A DNA stretch of 64,000 bases from positions 32,144,059-32,208,058 of the forward strand of contig CM038708.1 in the NCBI GenBank assembly GCA_021613375.1. Reading direction: 5' to 3'. This DNA is from Megaleporinus macrocephalus (lineage: Eukaryota; Chordata; Actinopteri; Characiformes; Anostomidae). The first letter of the stretch is position 1; each line of letters begins with the position of its first letter. This document shows positions 60,280 through 64,000 of this stretch, piece after piece. The position numbers and the translations under genes are program-made. Below the pieces are notes generated by a model, which was given only the letters and a program-made list of their open reading frames with translations, was not told the DNA's origin and did no database searches.

Positions 60280-62431
60280 TGTGTATGTAGGTAAAGATCA
60301 GCCCAGTTTCTGCCCAGTCCAGTGGGTTCCTTATGCAGGCCACTGCTACTCTATCCGGCGAACTAAGATGATATGGAAAGATGCTCTGGTAGCCTGTCGT
60401 AAAGAGGGAGCAGACCTGGCCAGCATTCACGACATAGAGGAGCACAGCTTCGTCATCTCTCAGAGTGGATACTGTAAGAATGTATACATGCATGTGTGCA
60501 ACTTTTACAGGCATGTAAGTTCTGGGAAAAAGCCTTTGAAAAAAAGGAAGAAAAAATAGTGCTGATGAATCTAGCTGTCATAGGTTGCCAAGAGTGCATT
60601 GTGGAATTAAGCAGATTGATTTCTGTACAAGACATGCTGTAAAAAATATGGTTCTGAAAAATACTGTGATTTAGATTTGCTGTATGATCCTAAAGTAGTA
60701 ATTACAAAACATTCCGTTTCCATAATCTGATAATATGCCATGTTTAACGCCACTGCCAAATACTTAACATGTTTACTTAAGAACTTCAGAAATTCAGACA
60801 ATGCCCTTAAGCATCCTTATTCCACTTGTTTACGTTGGAGTGGAACAATCTGATGGCTGAAGGTTACAGCCTGACTATCTAGTGATGAGCATGAGATGAA
60901 CCACAGTCTGCCTCCAAAGTTGGTAGCATCTTGTAATGGGGAGATGTAACTAATGACTGACTAAAGTGGGAAGGTAATTGAGTAAAAACAGCTGTTATGG
61001 TAACACTTTACAATAAATTTATCTATTAATGATTAGTTGTGACATTACTTAACTCTGTAGCAATGCTTATTACTCTCTTAAGTACTGTTAATAGATACTC
61101 TTATTGTAAAGTGTTACCAGTGATACTTGATGTGTTATTATGGCCAACTGCTTACTATGTTGCTGCATTGACTTCTATCATTTTATGTTTTGTTAATGAA
61201 ACCAATAAGCGACTCGGGCAACAGCCTCGCTTGACTTACTGCTAAACTGTGCTACGGGTTTCTCTGAGATGGCGTAGGATTTTGGAGGTTGTGTTTGAGT
61301 AATATTAAAACCATACTCGCAACATGACTGCTCCACATGTTAACGCACAATTGCTGTTTCAATGCTAAATTTAGCATATAGTCTTAAGTAAGTTGTAAAG
61401 TATGCCCTGTGGGAATGCTGTGGCACATTTATATTTCACATAATTTTTTTCTCAACAAATATGCAAATATGGTGCACTAAATATGTAGAAAATGCCTTAC
61501 TTAAGTCTTTGCCCTGTAGTAGATTTGCACTTATCTTCACATAGAACATCAACAAAACAGTGGCTTTTTGAACAGGGGTTAATATACAACTGTGAATTCG
61601 AAAGCACATAGCAAAGCAGCCTTCATAACTTGTATTTGATCTTTATTACTGTAAATTTAGCATATTGTATTAGGTATTAAGTAAGTTGTGAAGTATGCCC
61701 TGTGTGAAGGCCGTGGCACATATTTTACATTAAATTAACTTTTTTCTCAACAAATATGCAAATATGGTGCACTAAATATGTAGAAAATACTTATGTTTTT
61801 GCCCTGTAGTAGATTTGCAGTTATCTTCACATAGAAAATCAACAAAACATGTGATTTGAACAGGGGCGATGAGACTTTTGCATACAACTGTATATTCAAC
61901 AGCACATAGCAAAGCAGTCTTCATAATTCACATTCAACCTTTTCCCATTAGCCATACTGGTTTGTGTTGATATTAAATTCTCTCCTCTATGTTGTTTCAT
62001 GCATGTGTATGTGTATGTGTGTGTGTGTTTGTGTGTTCCACAGTGGTCACAGATGAGTTATGGATAGGTTTGAATGATCAGAAGACTCAAAATCTGTTTG
62101 AATGGTCAGACAGATCTCACGTTACATTTACCAAGTGGCTGGTGGGAGAGCCTTCGCATACCACTAACCTCAGAGAGGACTGTGTTCTTATGAAAGGAAA
62201 GGTACGCCATTTATGTGCTGCATTACTAACACCACGTCCCATGCGTTTCACATTGGTAACATTGTCTTAGTTCCAGTCTCAGAAGTGACTGTGGGTACTT
62301 TTCCTGTGATGCCGTAGGAGGGGAAGTGGGCAGACCACATGTGTGAGAAGGAGCACGAATATATCTGTAAGAAGAAAGCCTCTAGCAAACCTGCAGGATC
62401 ACCTGAAGTCATCAGTCCTGGATGCCCTGTT
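56459..62431 (+). CDS. mrc1: macrophage mannose receptor 1 (CD206), 5' part, 9 exons visible
   Basis: Exons 56459-56531, 56803-57204, 57877-58050, 58926-59081, 59409-59522, 59612-59752, 60291-60473, 62044-62201, 62318-62431 join in frame to 505 codons, then the gene runs off the window. Order: signal peptide (1 to about 19), ricin-type Cys-rich domain (about 25-150, which binds sulfated sugars in mammals), fibronectin type II domain (about 160-214, collagen binding), CTLD1 (about 217-345), CTLD2 (about 356-485), and the first residues before CTLD3. Matches to mammalian MRC1 are close, for example LTWHQARKSCQQQ, ELHEQTY and LWIGLNSL. The full family protein has eight CTLDs, one transmembrane helix and a short endocytic tail, all still to come to the right. 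The mannose-binding EPN site of CTLD4 is outside the window. Macrophage and liver-endothelial clearance is the known family role. Confidence 0.96.
56803..57204 (+). CDS. mrc1: mrc1 exon 2, ricin-type lectin domain
   Basis: 402 nt coding the whole Cys-rich domain, from SSAFLIYNEAHNKCVK to GTKDDLCSHGYE. The motifs FRWISS, LCLGAQ, WECKNETL, FNYGNR and WSRWQIYGT align with mammalian MRC1. Confidence 0.95.
57205..57876 (+). other. mrc1 intron 2
   Basis: No feature recognised. Confidence 0.5.
57877..58050 (+). CDS. mrc1: mrc1 exon 3, fibronectin type II domain
   Basis: 174 nt coding CQFPFKFNEKWYAEC and RSDGLLWCSTETDYTKDK, the canonical FN2 pattern with four cysteines. Confidence 0.95.
58051..58925 (+). 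other. mrc1 intron 3
   Basis: Ends in simple repeats: a CT run (58788-58832), TATG/TGTG words and ATCC units (58880-58907) right before exon 4. Confidence 0.7.
58926..59081 (+). CDS. mrc1: mrc1 exon 4, CTLD1 part 1
   Basis: 156 nt coding SVLTWHQARKSCQQQSADLL followed by SIVELHEQTYISG. The acceptor is weak, with only a short tract (gtgggtgcatcag) after CT- and ATCC-type simple repeats. Confidence 0.92.
59082..59408 (+). other. mrc1 intron 4
   Basis: Short intron with no feature recognised. Confidence 0.5.
59409..59522 (+). CDS. mrc1: mrc1 exon 5, CTLD1 part 2
   Basis: 114 nt coding ALWIGLNSLDFESGWQWSNG and NPFRYLNWAPG; WIGL core present. Confidence 0.95.
59612..59752 (+). CDS. mrc1: mrc1 exon 6, CTLD1 part 3
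   Basis: 141 nt coding LNCAALNAGKASKWESVGC, then KKLGYICRKGNST: the last two cysteines of CTLD1 and the linker. Confidence 0.95.
59753..60290 (+). other. mrc1 intron 6 with TG repeat
   Basis: About 400 bp with a sequence beginning CAGTGCTGCGCAGAATCAGA that looks like the end of a fish DNA transposon (not identified), then a TG run from 60231 to 60286 up to the acceptor. Confidence 0.55.
60231..60286. repeat. TG microsatellite at mrc1 exon 7 acceptor
   Basis: About 21 consecutive TG units (60232-60275), then TTTGTGTGTATGTAG to the exon. It occupies the position of the polypyrimidine tract. Confidence 0.95.
60291..60473 (+). CDS. mrc1: mrc1 exon 7, CTLD2 part 1
   Basis: 183 nt, phase 1 at both ends, coding FCPVQWVPYAGHCYSI and ACRKEGADLASIHDIEEHSF. 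The acceptor is preceded by about 50 nt of TG repeat instead of a pyrimidine tract. Confidence 0.93.
60999..61118. mobile_element. 120-bp MITE-like element
   Basis: Begins GGTAACACTTTACAATA and ends with its exact reverse complement (17-bp perfect TIR). The same terminus recurs in many fish genomes. No coding capacity. Confidence 0.8.
61155..61307. repeat. repeat pair, copy 1
   Basis: About 150 bp nearly identical to 63814-63972, same strand; shared words include AAGCGACTCGGGCAACAGCC and TTGACTTACTGCTAAACTGT. Confidence 0.92.
61376..61930. repeat. diverged tandem duplication, about 285-bp unit
   Basis: The blocks AAGTATGCCCTGTG, CTCAACAAATATGCAAATAT, GGTGCACTAAATATGTAGAA, GCCCTGTAGTAGATTTGCA and AGCACATAGCAAAGCAG each occur twice in the same order, in about 61376-61650 and about 61660-61930. 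Confidence 0.88.
62044..62201 (+). CDS. mrc1: mrc1 exon 8, CTLD2 part 2
   Basis: 158 nt coding DELWIGLNDQKTQNLFEWSD and FTKWLVGEPSH. The GEPSH motif equals the human sequence. Confidence 0.95.
62318..62431 (+). CDS. mrc1: mrc1 exon 9, end of CTLD2
   Basis: 114 nt coding WADHMCEKEHEYICKKK and a Ser/Pro linker to GCPV, where CTLD3 starts. Donor gtgagt. The next exon is outside the window. Confidence 0.92.
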
Positions 62432-62759
62432 GTGAGTCATACTCTGTCCACCTCCTCACACATGCACAGATTTCTTTAACCTCAGCCATGTTCTGATGCA
62501 GAAATTTCAAAGTCAGCTTTTATTTCATTTCTTCTCATCGGAGACATAGTTTCTCCTGGACACAGTGCTGCATTTAACAAAGAGCAGCAGCAGACAATGC
62601 AGTAAATACAGACATTATGTAATGAACTCTTCTGTACAATATACAATACCTGTTCAACCAATAAGCAGATTGAAGTGACTGTGCTTCGAAAGTGTGAGGT
62701 TAAGTGTCCCAGTAATTTAGAGCGGCGGAGCACAGAAACTAAGCTAAAACAGGTGAGAG

Positions 62760-63480
62760 TGAGTAGTTAAGCTGAGGTAGATGTTCAGTGTGAATGTTAA
62801 AAGGTTCATCAGGTTAATCTGTTCACCAGTCAAACTGACCGCATGAAGGAACTGTTCTAGAAAACTTGGCCTGGAATCCCCGTAATCATCTTCCAGATGG
62901 GAGTGGTGTAAACAGTCAGTGTGATGGATGAGAAGGATCCTTCCTGATGCTGCACACTTTCCTTTTACACCGGTTAACATAGTTTGAGCCAGTGGCGGAC
63001 TGGGCAGTCTTTACTACATGTTGCAGAGCTTTCTTGTTTTAAATGGAGAAGGCTCTATACCAGGCAGTGATGCTACATGTCAGGGAGCAACTAAGATGCT
63101 TCTGTAGAAGAAGTTGAGGTTTGCTTGGAGCTGGACCACTGATGTGACCATAAGGTCCTGCTGAGGTCTACAATCATTTCTCTTGTCTTGGTCAGAAAGA
63201 GTTTATTATACATTCACCAGTTCCGGCTGCCTCACTTTCTGTCTGTAGGCTGTTTTATCATTGTTGGAGATGAACCCCACAATGGTGTCCTCCAGTGCTC
63301 GTAATGATGGAGTGAGATAGTTGGTTCTGGATCCTAATTGTCTGAGGTCTGTTGCTTAAGAGGTCTAGAGGGCCATGACCAGCTTCTCCAAACACTTCAT
63401 GACAACTGGAGTTAGTGCAACCAGGCAATAATGATTAAGACTAACGACAGAGGCCTTCTTCAGTGCTGGGATGATGCCTA
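62760..63480 (-). mobile_element. degenerate L2/Rex1-type LINE, ORF2 3' half
   Basis: The minus strand, read across frames, gives CLVALTPVVMKCLEKLVMAL (reverse transcriptase domain), SITAWYRA and KALQHVVKTAQSATGS, then RCKRKVCSIRKDPSHPSH and LPSGR. This series is the C-terminal half of L2/Rex1-like reverse transcriptase. Many stops and frameshifts. Confidence 0.8.
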
Positions 63481-63813
63481 GAGCCTTCTACAGGAAGATA
63501 TTGAAGATGACAATGATGACCACAGCTAGCTGGTGGCTCTCTGTGGCTAGGTCTTTTCTCATGATGAAACATATCAGGAAACCAACTAGAGTAAAAACAA
63601 ACGCTAATGAATCTGTCCGTTCGTCTGACATTGTTCATCTTAAACCTTTCTCCACTGTTTCTGTATTGCTATGTGAGCAGCAGTCTGTTGTGTTGGATAT
63701 TTAGGGTGAAGAGTGAAGGTCAAACATGCAGGTAAACATGATTCCCAATGTTTAAGACAGGTTTATTGTTAAAACTCTGTCAGATCTCCAGATCTCTGTC
63801 AGATCTCCAGCAA

Positions 63814-63972
63814 CTATGTTGCTGCATTGACTTCTATCATTTTATATTTTGTTGACATTAATAAAACCAATAAGCGACTCGGGCAACAGCCTCCCTTGAC
63901 TTACTGCTAAACTGTGCTATGGGTTTCTCTGAGATGGTGTAGGATTTTGGAGATTGTGTTTGAGTAATATTA
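63814..63972. repeat. repeat pair, copy 2
   Basis: Second copy of 61155-61307 with a few substitutions and a small insertion, 2.66 kb downstream at the window edge. Confidence 0.92.
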
Positions 63973-64000
63973 GGAACATATGACTGTCTCAAGACATCAT

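Larger units (their letters stand above)
60474..62043 (+). other. mrc1 intron 7
   Basis: Contains a 120-bp MITE-like element (60999-61118), a repeat copy (61155-61307), a tandem duplication (about 61376-61930) and a TG-rich acceptor (62005-62036). Confidence 0.65.
62432..64000 (+). other. mrc1 intron 9 (continues past window)
   Basis: Filled largely by a degenerate L2/Rex1-type LINE on the minus strand (62760-63480) and, at the end, by repeat copy 63814-63972. No exon for CTLD3 is reached. Confidence 0.65.

Noticed and set aside
59523..60290. A miR-511-like hairpin in early mrc1 introns, as in mammals
   Set aside because: I looked for the mature miR-511 sequence in the mrc1 introns present here and found no match.

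Overview
The window is vertebrate nuclear DNA, almost certainly from a teleost fish. It is AT-rich, has GT-AG introns, and carries many degenerate Tc1-like transposons, L2/Rex1-type LINE fragments, MITE-like elements and microsatellites of the kind typical of fish genomes. All genes were rebuilt by hand from exon translations and splice phases, because almost none is a single open frame. The species cannot be named from the sequence.

Layout. 1-5380 is intergenic and repeat-rich, dominated by a 36-bp minisatellite at 1075-2511. 5380-25646 holds colec12 (+ strand, 9 coding exons, 735 aa), which encodes collectin-12/SRCL: a type II membrane protein with a coiled coil, a 48-triplet collagen domain and a galactose-type (QPD) C-type lectin domain. 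28289-40600 holds hacd1 (- strand, 7 exons, 243 aa), the ER 3-hydroxyacyl-CoA dehydratase of very-long-chain fatty acid elongation; both catalytic residues are intact. 47058-53881 holds tmem236 (+, 4 exons, 415 aa), a four-helix-type membrane protein of unknown role, with a coding minisatellite in its hydrophilic loop. From 56459 to beyond the right edge lies mrc1 (+), the macrophage mannose receptor CD206. Nine exons are visible (505 aa): signal peptide, ricin-type lectin domain, fibronectin type II domain, and CTLD1 and CTLD2, with CTLD3 just starting.

The order hacd1-tmem236-mrc1 matches what I recall of human 10p12, whereas human COLEC12 lies on 18p11. The window therefore places two endocytic C-type lectin scavenger receptors about 31 kb apart in this fish. 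hacd1 and tmem236 have no evident functional link to them beyond conserved synteny.

I found no dramatic unknown system. The most notable observations are three upstream ORFs in the colec12 leader, the first encoding an arginine-rich peptide whose stop overlaps the second start; a CCAAT / GC-box / ATAYGGGYGGG module shared at equal spacing by the colec12 and hacd1 promoters; UG-repeat splice acceptors in front of in-frame mrc1 and colec12 exons; a 19-nt micro-exon in hacd1; and the 72-bp higher-order structure of the minisatellite.
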